Shown here: piece after piece, positions 26,496-36,902 of the stretch
Position numbering within the stretch: position 1 is the stretch's first letter
Layout: each line of letters begins with the position of its first letter
Program-made: the position numbers and the translations under genes
The notes under the pieces: generated by a model
Databases searched by the model: none
The model's input: the letters and a program-made list of their open reading frames with translations, nothing else
Told to the model about the DNA's origin: nothing
DNA from: Colletotrichum lupini
Lineage: Eukaryota > Ascomycota > Sordariomycetes > Glomerellales > Glomerellaceae
NCBI RefSeq assembly: GCF_023278565.1
Contig: NC_064678.1
Coordinates: forward strand, 2,666,001-2,730,000
DNA length: 64,000 nucleotides
Direction of reading: 5' to 3'

Positions 26496-27032
26496 ATGGC
26501 AAGCGGCCGAGACGCCGACTCGGACGGCGTCAACGGGCGCACCGCAGACTGCCAGTCGCCAATGGACACCACATACGATGACGGCGTCTCACAGGGCCCC
26601 AAAGGGCAAAGGCATCTGGCTTTTCCGAACTATGCCCACTTGGGACGTTCTAGCGCGAACGAGGAGCAGGGCCAGATTCGAGCAGTGTATGGAGTATGAC
26701 TGGCTATTTCCTTTACCCCCCTTTCTCTCTGACTCTTGGGCTTTTTTTTTCAGAATTGCGGGATGGGTTGGCTGTACCTATTGCCACGCTCCCACACCCT
26801 CGCACGCGGAACGGAAGGCGGCCGGCTGTGCAATCTGACAAATGGCTGTGGGCGATGTGGCAGACAGCCACTTGGAGGCTCCAACCAGGTCTCAGAGTCC
26901 AGCAGAGCCTCTGATGATCGCCAGGAGAAAGATTTCTCCAACGAACCCGGAACGAGTCCAGTGGAATGGCAGTCCTTGGTTCGCACCTTATTGGCATTCA
27001 GCCCTCCCAAAGCCGACATTCGGAAAGGTTAA
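26496..27032 (+). CDS. possible two-exon orphan gene (158 aa)
   Basis: I do not recognise the product. The case rests on splicing and codon use. A 198-bp frame from ATG (MASGRDADSDGVNGR...) runs to a donor GTATGA at 26694. A 60-bp intron follows, with a CTGAC branch site and a T9 tract before CAG (ending 26753), and then an in-phase 279-bp frame that ends in TAA. Exon 1 favours C-ending codons (GAC GCC GAC, GGC GTC AAC). The joined protein is hydrophilic, with a small Cys group after the junction (NCGMGW..., LCNLTNGCGRCG) and an acidic Ser-rich end. There is no signal peptide or domain. The preceding frame from 26383 also looks partly coding, so the true 5' end may lie further upstream. It could equally be a non-coding transcript with a chance frame. 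Confidence 0.35.
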
Positions 27033-29299
27033 AAACAAAGTGAACAGACAAAACCGTTTCCGACTGTTCGAGACAGCCACCAGAATGGCCGAGAATGGCT
27101 GCAGAATCCGATGCTTCGGTCAGCGAGGCGTGCCCCATCAGTTCACTTGAGCAGGGGGGAAGGATCGGGAGGCGACATGATACATCCATCCGAAAAGTGA
27201 GAGAGAGTGTGGGAAAAAAGATAAAATCAACAGAGAAAGGTGCCACCAAACAGAACATTCCAGCCCCCCCAGAACCACGGTCGAAAGCCTGGCCGCATCA
27301 GTACATAGGTAGTAGACATGGGGGAAATGGGAAATATGCCACCGAGAGCGGAGTCTAAAGCCCGTCGTCCCCACATTCACTGCGCCGAGCTGATCCAAGC
27401 AAAGCAGAAAACGTAAGGAAAGTTGGGACATGAAGATGCCAGAGAGGATGAAGGTGCTGCATTGAGGGTGCGGTAGACGGCATTGCGTCGTTCCATGATG
27501 CGTGCAAGGATACATGGTGACAAGCCCACAGTCGTTTCTTTGCCAACAGCAGAGGCATGTGGCATTTGGTTGGCGGATGGGGGAATCAACATGAGGAATT
27601 GATGGGAAAATGGTCAAATTCGAGCTACCTGCACGGTGATGTCATTCCGTCCCTCAGTGGGGCTCTTTATCGCGTTGCTTGAGGCGTAAAGTACCTTACT
27701 CCGTAGTTGCTGAGAAGAGCACCAAAAGGGCTCTAATATGCCCTGGTCCGCGTCCGACATGCAGTTTAACTGCGCTTAACCTTCAACGAGATGCGCTAGC
27801 CAAGTGACTTTTTGTCGTAACGCGATGCGACGCGATGCAGGCAAGCTTGGCCACGGTGTACGTGCCTTGGTCGTTTGGCCCCCGAGTCGTTACTAAGTTG
27901 CTGCTACACTCCAGGTCGTCTAGCCCAGGGCCCGTGGAGACGTGCATATGCATTGTGAAAGGGGCTTGAGCCTTGAGCCTTGAGGACGAGATCGAAACAA
28001 TCGAGGTCGGCGCTGCTGGGGCAAACGAGCGGAGCCTCCATCCTTCTCCAGTCTCCATGCTCGGAACCTGGACGTGCCCTCCATGTTCGCTGCCCTCCAA
28101 TGAATCCATCCCATCTGTAGCGGCCCGGTCTGCTCATTCGTATGGCTTCCGGTTGACTGAGGCCTCGACGAGTCCTCGCCATGCAGTTGAGCGAGGAGCA
28201 TTTTCTAGCCGATCAAGGCCCATGTCCGTTTTGGCGGTGAACACAATGAGGCCTGTGCTGTACATATCAAGGTGAGCCAGGCCAGTAAGAACCTGCAATC
28301 CTTCACAAAGAGTCCTTATCGACAACTTTCCATGGCGTCAAACCCCTTGCGAGCCGTCATAAGGTAGCAGACCTTGACCGGTAGGTTACGGCTGATATCG
28401 TCAACCTACAGCAACCGATGACGTTGAAGGCGCTCTTTGCATGTGTCTGCAGAAGTGAGATGTAGTGACTGAGCATACGTAGTATGCATCGCGCAATCTG
28501 TAAACTCGACCTTCTCTGAGCCCCGCGCGTCCGTGCAAGACCCTGAGTGCGCACTTTACTTTACCCCTCCACGTCCGGCTTCGATCCACAATACTAGACC
28601 GGCGAGACAAGCGAGACAAAATTCGATGCTGTGCGATGCGAAAGATAGTGGCAACATTTTTTTTGGTATTTCGGATGTCCTGCTCATCACACCTTACTCA
28701 AACTCAATCCTTGCCGGAAAGTCTGCTCCGTCAGCCAGAACTGTTCAAAGCGCAAGTTCCACTGGACTGTCCTGGCAGTAAGCCCTAATAGCAATTGCTT
28801 GCCTGTGATTTTTGTACTTCTTTGACTTTGAAAGTTGGGAGAAAGCCCTGAGTCAGGCGCATGGGGCCCCGGCCGTCCAGTTGGCGCTTGGTGCTAATCA
28901 AGAATAGGAAGCCATGATGTCAATCTGCCGATGTGTAAAGCCACCGATCCATCACCTCGGGCGGCTTCGGTCAACCGGCCCTCTCAGTCCAGTCCCGTCC
29001 TATCATGACCCGGGGGTTTGTTCATGCATGCCCGAAACAAACAGCTGGCCAGACGGTCTCGGCGAAACCATAGACCCTTCGAGCCCTGCCGATCACTGGC
29101 GGGTCGCGCGCATCTGGCAAAGAAGGAACCGACTTTCGGATCAAGCGAGGGCGAACGGATGGGTATCTTCAAGTGGAAAGTAGTAATTCGAGTGGTCTCG
29201 TTGCGCTTTTCCGAGCCGTTGTATCTCCATTTGAGTTCCTCTAAACCGTACGCCTAACATTATGCCTCATCAGCAGTACACACCGCCCCGCTGTCTACC
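27033..29299. other. intergenic stretch
   Basis: No gene supported on either strand; frames are short and mutually overlapping. One TACTCCGTA word lies at 27697-27705. The right end is the 3' flank of the coatomer gene. Confidence 0.45.
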
Positions 29300-30342
29300 C
29301 TATGCAGACACCTTGGGGCTGTACTTAGTCGCCGCCTTGTCGAATAGCGCACTCTTCTCCTCCAGGTCCACAAGGAACTGGTGCTGGGGGTCCGCCGCCT
29401 TCAATTTCCTGTGTCCACGTGGTTAGCAGGTCGACTCGACGCCTTGGTCGTGCATCGGAACTTACTCCGTGAACTCCTTGGGATCTTGGCCCGAAATCAC
29501 CGTCAACACCAGAAGGTTGGCAATGGCTTCGGCATAGCCTGCGTCCTTGGCCAGAGCCTGGTCCAACGCTGCCTGTGCCTCCTCTGTGCGTCCAAGGTGC
29601 AGCTCAGCAACGGCCTGAGAGACAAGAGTTGCAATGGACGACGTTGCCGGCGCCTGTGCAAGCTCCTCGAACACGTAGAAAGCCTGCTGATACTTGTCTC
29701 CGCCCTGTACTTTCTTAGTCTCGTTCTTTCATTCGTGGTGTAGTTATCGTACCTGTCTCAGACCAACCCATGACTCGGCCAAGTTGACCAGTAAACTGTC
29801 CTGTGCCCATCGTCTCGCGGCGGTAACCTCCTTGAGGGCGAGGTCGTTACGGTTCTGTTGGAGGTGGATCTGAACAATCAGGGCAACAGCGTCCACTGCG
29901 AGTCCCGGGTCAGCGCCAATTCCTTCAACTAATGGGAGTCAAACGTACAGCTTCCCTGGTGCTGTGAAAGCAAGGCAAGAGCCTCCTCTGACTTGCCCGC
30001 AGCCTGCAGGATTGTACCTCCAACAATCTGGACTGTAGCGTTCTCCCCCTCGGATGCGGCGAGCTTCTCGATGGTCTTCACGGCAGAATCCGTCTTGCCA
30101 AGTGCGCTCTCAGCGAGCGCTCCAAGGGCGACCAGTTCGGGCTCCTTCTCTCCCTGCACGTCGGCGATGACATCTTCAGCTTGACCAAGGGCGATGCGGG
30201 CTCGCAGGACTAGAACGCGGGCGGGAAGCTCATTCTCGGAGGAAAGGGCAGAAGTATCGTAATCAATGACCTCCTGGTACTGGCCTTGGTGGAAATAGTT
30301 GTGGACGTTGATCAATTCGCCTTCGGCAGAGTAGGGATCCAT
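29300..30342 (-). CDS. SEC28: coatomer (COPI) subunit epsilon
   Basis: Epsilon-COP, the TPR-like solenoid that stabilises alpha-COP in the COPI coat on Golgi-to-ER vesicles. Four exons on the minus strand: 29949-30342, 29753-29895, 29466-29704 and 29300-29408, joined by three short introns (53, 48 and 57 bp) whose phases fit exactly; 294 aa, normal for the family. The N-terminus (MDPYSAEGELINVHNYFHQG) and the middle (ARVLVLRARIALGQ, LQQNRNDLALKEV, LLVNLAESWVGLR) are typical, as is the C-terminal repeat with LGRTEEAQAALDQAL and DPQHQFLVDLEEK. There are no transmembrane or targeting segments, as expected for a cytosolic coat subunit. It is divergent from the large gene at 31763, with 1.4 kb between the starts. 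The first intron is at residue 132 and the second at residue 179. Confidence 0.95.
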
Positions 30343-31762
30343 CTTGGCGGTTTCGTTCGTTCGTTCGGAGGGAGGTTGTCGTTGATGATTGATGCCAACT
30401 GACGGGCAACTGCGATGTGTTCCCCTTGACCACTTAATTGATGTGGGGGCCTTTCAAGCAACGTGGAACCCTGAGAAGACACGGAGGAAGCCGTGGCCGG
30501 GAAGGTGGATCTGCCGGGTGGTCTGTGCGCCATGGACGACCAGGAACCAACAACACCAACGTCCAGACTTGATATTTGATCATCATCCAACAGCCCACCT
30601 TGAAGACGCAAAATATTGGTGTAGAATTATGAAACTCGCTATACGTTTGGTACGGAGAGATGAATGAGGCTCTCACACCTTGCACTGTCTGAGATATAGT
30701 TTCCCCGAGATTATTCCAAGTTGAACGTCTATAATGAGATTCACACCATCTGTTTGACAAAGCAAAGCAGTGCTCGAAAAAATCACACCTTCAGCCAAGT
30801 GGCCGTAGATCCCCAATCCATAGAAGATTCAAGCTTCATTCGATCGCCTGATTGTACTCTTAATGCTAATCAGCAGGTTTCACAACGTTCGTGGTAGTGA
30901 GTCCTACATATCATTATCCCCAGCAATAGCTACGGGAGGTAGCAACTTCGAGCATAAAACGAGGAAAAATGAGACGATCAGCTTCTAGTAAAGGCTGTGG
31001 GAGCAAGGTATGGGAAACATTCTCTTATAGAGACCAGGGCCAGTGCCAGTGAACACTACTTCTGATTCTATGAGTATAGGACATATGATACACCATCGAA
31101 ATGTCCTCTTAGGGACCATACATGTACTCCTCTATGAGTATTACATACTTCTCAATAGTTCGAGATCACAATGTCTGCATTGAGGGTGCGCATTGCATCT
31201 ATGAAGGAGGTGCGCTTACCAAGTCAAGTGTCCAGCCTGAAAGATGGGGGAAAGTTCATCTGGAATATCGTCTGGAATATAATGATGAATATATCAAAGA
31301 CAACAATGGTAAATTGGTTTTCAATTTCTTGCTTCCTGCCACCCAGGCACAGGTGCTCTTTCCCTCAATATTTGGAGAACTACTATGCCCAAGTTCACGC
31401 ATCTTCTCTCATCACACTGCATCACTCTCGACGATCACACAAGTATACACCTCTCGAATCCCCCAGTCACTCACCAACTTCTCTTTCATGGAAGTCGTCT
31501 TCACTCCGCCCCTGAGTTCTCATCTTGTAGGCTTGGTGCATAGCCTGGCTCCCATGAACCTTCGTTACCTCGTACTGCTCCCTTTTGTTGATGAAGATTT
31601 TCTCCTTGTTCTGCTTAACGGCTTATTCTTCCGAACCGCTCACGTCAAATTCCGCTTCCATCTTGCCTTTCGCCTCTCCTTCGACTGAAGTTTTGACGCA
31701 CATCACTCCGTCCGGACTCGAATCACCTGACCTACCCGTCTGGTCTTCCCGCCCATCTAACG
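30343..31762. promoter_or_regulatory. shared divergent promoter region
   Basis: It separates the coatomer epsilon start (minus) and the 31763 start (plus). The right 400 bp is C/T-rich on + and is probably the leader of the rightward gene. The open frame 31122-31688 has no domain and runs into this leader, so I do not call it. Confidence 0.5.
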
Positions 31763-34700
31763 ATGGATTCTTTTGACCCGCTTGAATTGAGGGAGGCAGG
31801 GCCTCAGAAGCCTAGAGGGCCCCTCGAGCCCAGCGTCCTCGACCGGAAGAGGCCAGTGGCTCGATTTCCAGACAGCTTTTCTGCCAATCTCGGTCGCAAG
31901 ACTTCCTCCTTCTTTCGTCAAGACGATTTCACTCCTGGATTCGACCAAAAATCCTCATCATCTCCTCCTCCCCTTCCCGAAAGCCAGAGCATCATTCATC
32001 GAAAACGAGACGTTTTACCTGGCTCACCTTCTCCATCGAGTACTCGCGATCGTCAAACATTCGTCGCGTCTTCGGTCAAGGCAATGGTCGCGAAATTCGA
32101 AGGAGCAACTGCTACACTCGAGAAACCCGACAAGATGTCTGACCACGGAGATTTCGATCTCACCCCCGCCTCGTCGCCCGTTGCCGACAAGGGCAAGGGC
32201 AAGGCGTCGTTTGATGAGTCTACTGACACCACCGCTGCTTCTGTCGCGACTGGTGATGCTTCTCAGCCCGAGAAGAAAAAATCCGTTCGAGAGATTGTTG
32301 ACCTGGAGCTTCTCAAGATGGAGAACTACTTCAATGACGAGTCCCTTGCGCGCTCTCTCGACAACTATGTTGCTCCGAAGCACATTCACACCAAGGTCAA
32401 GGTCCTTCCTCTTGAGGAAGATGAGGGCGTCTCCATGGTGAAGGCTGCTAAGATTGAACTGTGGAACAAGTTGGCTTCGCTCAACGAGGCCCTTGAGAAG
32501 CGCCACCCGTCCGCCAAGGAAGAGCGTCTCGTCCGGGAAGCTGCTTTCGATGCCACCAACGCTCGTCTCGACGAAATTTTCGGAGAACCATCCAAGCAGG
32601 GTGCTCTGAACGAAGAGACCAAGAAGTCCACCCGTGCCGAACGCAGAGCCGAGCAAAAGGCCCAGAAGAAGGCCGACAAGAAAGCCCAAAAGGCTCGCAA
32701 GGGTGAGGTTCCCGTCGCTACTGCCCCTCAGGCTGTCACTTCGCCTACCCTTGAAGAGCACACCACCAAGGAGGCTTCGCTTCGCGAGAAGTATCCAGAG
32801 ATCTACGCAAAGATTGACTACTGGCGCGCTCTTGGTGCTGCCAAGAAGCCCGCCGACCTTCTCGATCCTGCCGACTCTGGTAGCGAGTACACCGACGACG
32901 TCCACTCTGAAGACGATTCGCTTCTTGCAGCTCCTTCTCAGCCCGTGGCCCACGAGATCCAGACGACCACCGCCTATGGTCAAGCCGCGGAGAGTAAAAG
33001 CCAGACGAAAGAGGCCTCTACCGATGATGATTCTTCTTCTTCCGATGATGATGACTCGAGCACTGGCTCGTCCAACGGTGACCCGTTCCACTTGAACAAG
33101 TACCTCACGCCAGAGTATCAGGCAAAGGCCCAGGCTTACCTCAAGGCCTTCGACGAGGCTCAAGCTCAAGTTACAGACAAGCCTAGCGATAAGCCCGTCT
33201 ACGGACCCGCTCCTCCACCTTCCTCCACTCAGTCTGGGGGAAAGACCATCGCCGGCAAGCCGACTGCCATGGATAGCCGTTCCCAGCAAACTGCGGAGAG
33301 CGACGAGTCTTACACCTTCATCCAGAGAGACCCGAAGGAGGTTGATGCGTTCTAGAGCAACGTTCGAACCTCACTTCACGTCTCCGACGATGAACTATCC
33401 GATACCGACGACGTCAAGGTTGCCAAGGTCTCTGCTGCTCAGCAGGAGCGAGATGAGATCAACCGTCGTGCGTACGAGCGCGTCAATGCCGCTCACGCTC
33501 GTGGTGAAATTGTTCATCTCGAGAATACCAAGCCGATTCGCGACACTTTCTCGACTGATATCAAGAAGGAGGACATCGTCCCCGGTTTCGGAAAGAGCAA
33601 GAACAAGCAGGCTCCTGCCGCCTTCGACGAGCAGGTTTACGCCGACCGCTCGATTGCGTCTCACACCATGAAGCCTGCTCCGCTTCGCATCCCCTCTCGC
33701 GCCAAGCAGCCTGCGGTCGACAACGACAAGCCCGGCGCCAAGGACGCCTCGCAGGCTCAGAGAAAGACGTCCTCTGTCTCCGATGCTCCGCGCTCGTCAA
33801 ACTCCAGTAGGTACCGCATGGTTGCTGGAGAGTCCACCTCCTTCACTCAGGCCTACAACGGCAACAACCCGTTCCTGAACAGAACCACGAGCGGCTCTTC
33901 CACTCAGAGCGGCGGTCCGAGAAGTAGCAGTAGCGCTCGCAACTTCAGCTGGCCCAAGAGACCCAAGAGCAGCAAGTACGACTTTGTCGACAGTGATGAC
34001 GAGGAGGCCACCAAGAAGAAGAAGTCGGACAAGACCCCGGCTCAGACTCAGACCACCACATCTAGCAGTAGTAGCTCCCCTAGGACTCTTCTGGAGAACA
34101 CCAAGTGCCTGACCGGCTTCACTCGCAAGATGGCGCCGCTCCCAAAGCCCCCGGTCGATGACGAGACTGGCGCCCACCGGAGCTTCACGCCTGAGGAGTA
34201 CAAGACCGTCATCCAGGACGAGTTTAACCGTTTCGTCCAGCAGTCTCCCGAGAAGAAGGCGCGCGATCTCGAGACGGCTCTTGCCATCCTTAACGGTGTC
34301 CCATCTGCGTCCTCGTCCGCCAGCCGTACCCCGACTGCCCCGGCTCCCGCTGCTGCCTCGGACAACATCACTCGTCAGACTGTGACTGTCAACCCTTCCC
34401 TACAGCGTCCTGCTGTCCGCCTCGCCGGCGCCGCCGCCCTCCCGCCCACGCCCGCCACGTCTGTTGTTCCCGCGACCATGTCCCAGCAGATGGCTGATCT
34501 GGACGACTTCTTCGCGGAGGAAAATGACCACTATTACACCACCTCCGGCCCTGCCGCCGTGGGCTCCAGCTACGCCTCGAGCTACAACTCCACCGCCTCC
34601 ACTGGCGAGAAGAACCAGGGGGAGAAGGAGAGCCAGTACAAGGACGAGCCCTGGAATGATCCCAACTACCACGAGGAGGCCCTCTCCCACGGCTATGCCT

Positions 34701-35131
34701 TCAAGAAGACGGGCTACAACAATCTTCCTGACGACATGGACCCTGTCCCCCTCACCCGCGGCCAGCGCCGTGAGGTCCTTGAGCACTACGGCATAACCGA
34801 GGCAGACTACCCTGCTCCTCCCGTCGGCTACCCCAACCCTCCCGGCCCCGAGCCCGGCACCGTCGCTCCCCCTTGCCCCTCGCGCCCTGCTCCGTCTGTT
34901 CCCGGCCGGGTCACTCCGGCTGGCAGCATCGGCGGAGGAGATAGCAGCGCCTCCAGCACCCACGGCGGCTACAGCGACGCTTTCGCTCCTGCTCAGGCTT
35001 ATACCCAGGCTCAGGCTCCTGCTACTTTCCAGAGCCTCCGCACCCCTCGTCGCTTCCGTCGCGCTGCGACTGCGCCCCCGGCGCCTGCTCCCGACAGCCC
35101 TGCTCCTGGCTATGACGCTGACTGGTTCTGA
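31763..35131 (+). CDS. large low-complexity protein, frame broken by one in-frame TAG
   Basis: Function unrecognised. From ATG 31763 (MDSFDPLELREAG) one frame stays open to TGA 35129-35131 except for a TAG at 33353-33355: 530 codons, the stop, then 591 codons. Coding character continues directly past the stop in the same frame (SNVRTSLHVSDDELSDTDD, then RDEINRRAYERVNAAHARGE), with no ATG until about 33668, so this is not two normal genes. The N-terminal half has an ordered stretch at about 170-290 (VREIVDLELLKMENYFNDESLARSL; AKIELWNKLASLNEAL), a Lys/Ala helical run at about 290-315, and acidic Ser/Asp tracts near 405-435. The C-terminal half has LLENTKCLTGFTRKM, a helical FTPEEYKTVIQDEF segment, DLDDFFAEEND and a Pro-rich tail. 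No canonical intron removes the TAG. It may be read through, be a recent nonsense mutation, or be a sequence error. Confidence 0.7.
33353..33355 (+). other. in-frame TAG inside the open reading frame
   Basis: The local codons are GCG TTC TAG AGC AAC. The frame is open for 530 codons before it and 591 after. The only GT...TAG pair that would exactly excise it in frame (33341-33355) is 15 nt, too short for a spliceosomal intron. The context does not match the best-known leaky contexts (UGA CUA, or CAA UAG CAA in yeast). Confidence 0.9.
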
Positions 35132-36902
35132 ACGAATGAACGATGAAGAAGCATGACGATATGAAGATGAAGAGACGCACGAATGAATCGATTTACGAAA
35201 CGGTTCGAGACGTCCTTTTCCTTTGCTGCCTTACGGAATGCTACTGCTTGTTTTGCTTGCGACAATTAACGAAAAACTGAGAAAATAGCAAAAAAAAGCA
35301 GAAACGCCAATATGCTCAGAGTACCCATCATGGAAGCATCGTCGTCGAACGGAAACTTGGCATGGAATCTCTCGGCATTTCATTCCCCTGTAACTGTTAT
35401 TGAGACCAGCCGCCTGGATTCCACGTCGCGACATGGCTTCAGTACACAAGCACCCATAAAAAATTACAAAATCAACATGACCCCCGAAAAAAAAAACATG
35501 TTGGATCACAGGAAATGGATAGTCACTTCTTCGACTTACCACTCTTCCCCCCTCGAGTGAGGAGGTACTATCTGGGAAAAAGAGATCAAGACAGGCAACG
35601 TTTTCTCTTGCTTTTGGCAGAAGAATCTGGCTTACTCTCGACTCCTTCCAAGATTTTGCAACTCTACTCGTTCTTGTTAGAACACGACTCTGGGAGATAT
35701 CCTGTTCTCCCGAGAAGAAGGAGAATTCCTCATAGTCAAACCCCCTGTTTTGCAAATGGCAGTCGCATCTCGCAATCGTCTTTTTGCATGTTTGAGAATA
35801 CCCTCGATTTTTCAGGGCACACGGCCGTGGCGAGATGAGTTTGAGGAAAGGAGGAATCGGACAGGATGGGATATGGTGGGGAAAAGGGAACGATATTCTC
35901 GTGAACACTTTCATTCTTGATTGATCCCCTCTTGAATCAAAGGTTGTCAGCCTAGCCGACCAAAGTAGATAGCCAACAGAATCGACCAAATTTGGATCGA
36001 GACACCGGAGGTTTTAGCTCCATTTCCTCCTCGCGTGACGTATGACTGGCAATGAACCTGCAACTACGCTTAATCGTATTGACTCGTGATAAGTTTGATA
36101 GAACCTCCCCTTTCCATACATCATGAGACCGATACCCAAAGACCGTCCACTCAAAATACCTGGCTTTGCTTCCTTCCCTTCGGCGAGCTCTTCCTTCTGC
36201 CAGGTCCTCGCGTCCTTGCTTCCCCTGTTCATGAGGCTGCTTACACCCACCTGCCCGTCCTTGCTCTTTTGACAATCTTGAGATGCCAGATACTTCATCT
36301 CCTGGTCCGATGTCAATGTAAGCAGCCTGCGGCAACAAATCGCTCTCTCTTCCACCTATATCGCCAGAGAGAATCCTGTCGACACGCACACATAAAAATA
36401 GAGGCATCAGAAGTTCAGAAAATTGTTTTAATTAGGTATCATCCCCCTATCCATGGCATATCAGCCCCTGTCGGGAGACAAAGGCCATTGTGCCGACTCC
36501 ATTCATCAACGTAGCCTCTAGTGCGCGTTAAAGGACCTCCTTCTTCTCCTGTGTATGTACAGCATCGGATGCTGTGCTGCCAACAGAGTCTATGCCCTCT
36601 CTACAGAGCGACTCGACAGAGCGACTCGACAGCCATAGGAAGAAAGAGAGTAAAAAAAGTGAAAAAGGAAACAAAGGGAATCACTCTTGTGAAAATTATT
36701 CGCTCGTATGTCCAGGTCCATCGCCCTTCCTTGCTGGATCTTCTGGCTCTCCTCAAGCAATCCCAGATACGCCGCCCCTATGCGGAATTCGTGTCCCTCA
36801 TACATGACAAAGGTATATATAGAAAGGTCCCATCGTACAAGAAAGGAAGGAAGGAAGGGGAACTGATTAAGTGCCGCAAACACGCTCAAAAGGGTTCCAC
36901 CT
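35132..36902. other. convergent 3' intergenic region
   Basis: It lies between the 3' ends of the 31763 gene and the Boi-type gene. The minus-strand frame 35231-35989 is long but lacks a domain, coding bias or a plausible context. Nothing else is visible. Confidence 0.45.

Noticed and set aside
31122..31688. 188-codon frame before the 31763 gene
   Set aside because: Runs through the C/T-rich leader, no domain and no orthology signal that I can see.
32024..33289. 421-codon antisense frame under the large 31763 gene
   Set aside because: Mirror effect of the sense gene's codon bias; Val/Gly/Leu/Arg-rich with no domain.
35231..35989. 252-codon minus-strand frame
   Set aside because: No domain, no bias, in a convergent 3' interval; more likely 3' UTR sequence.
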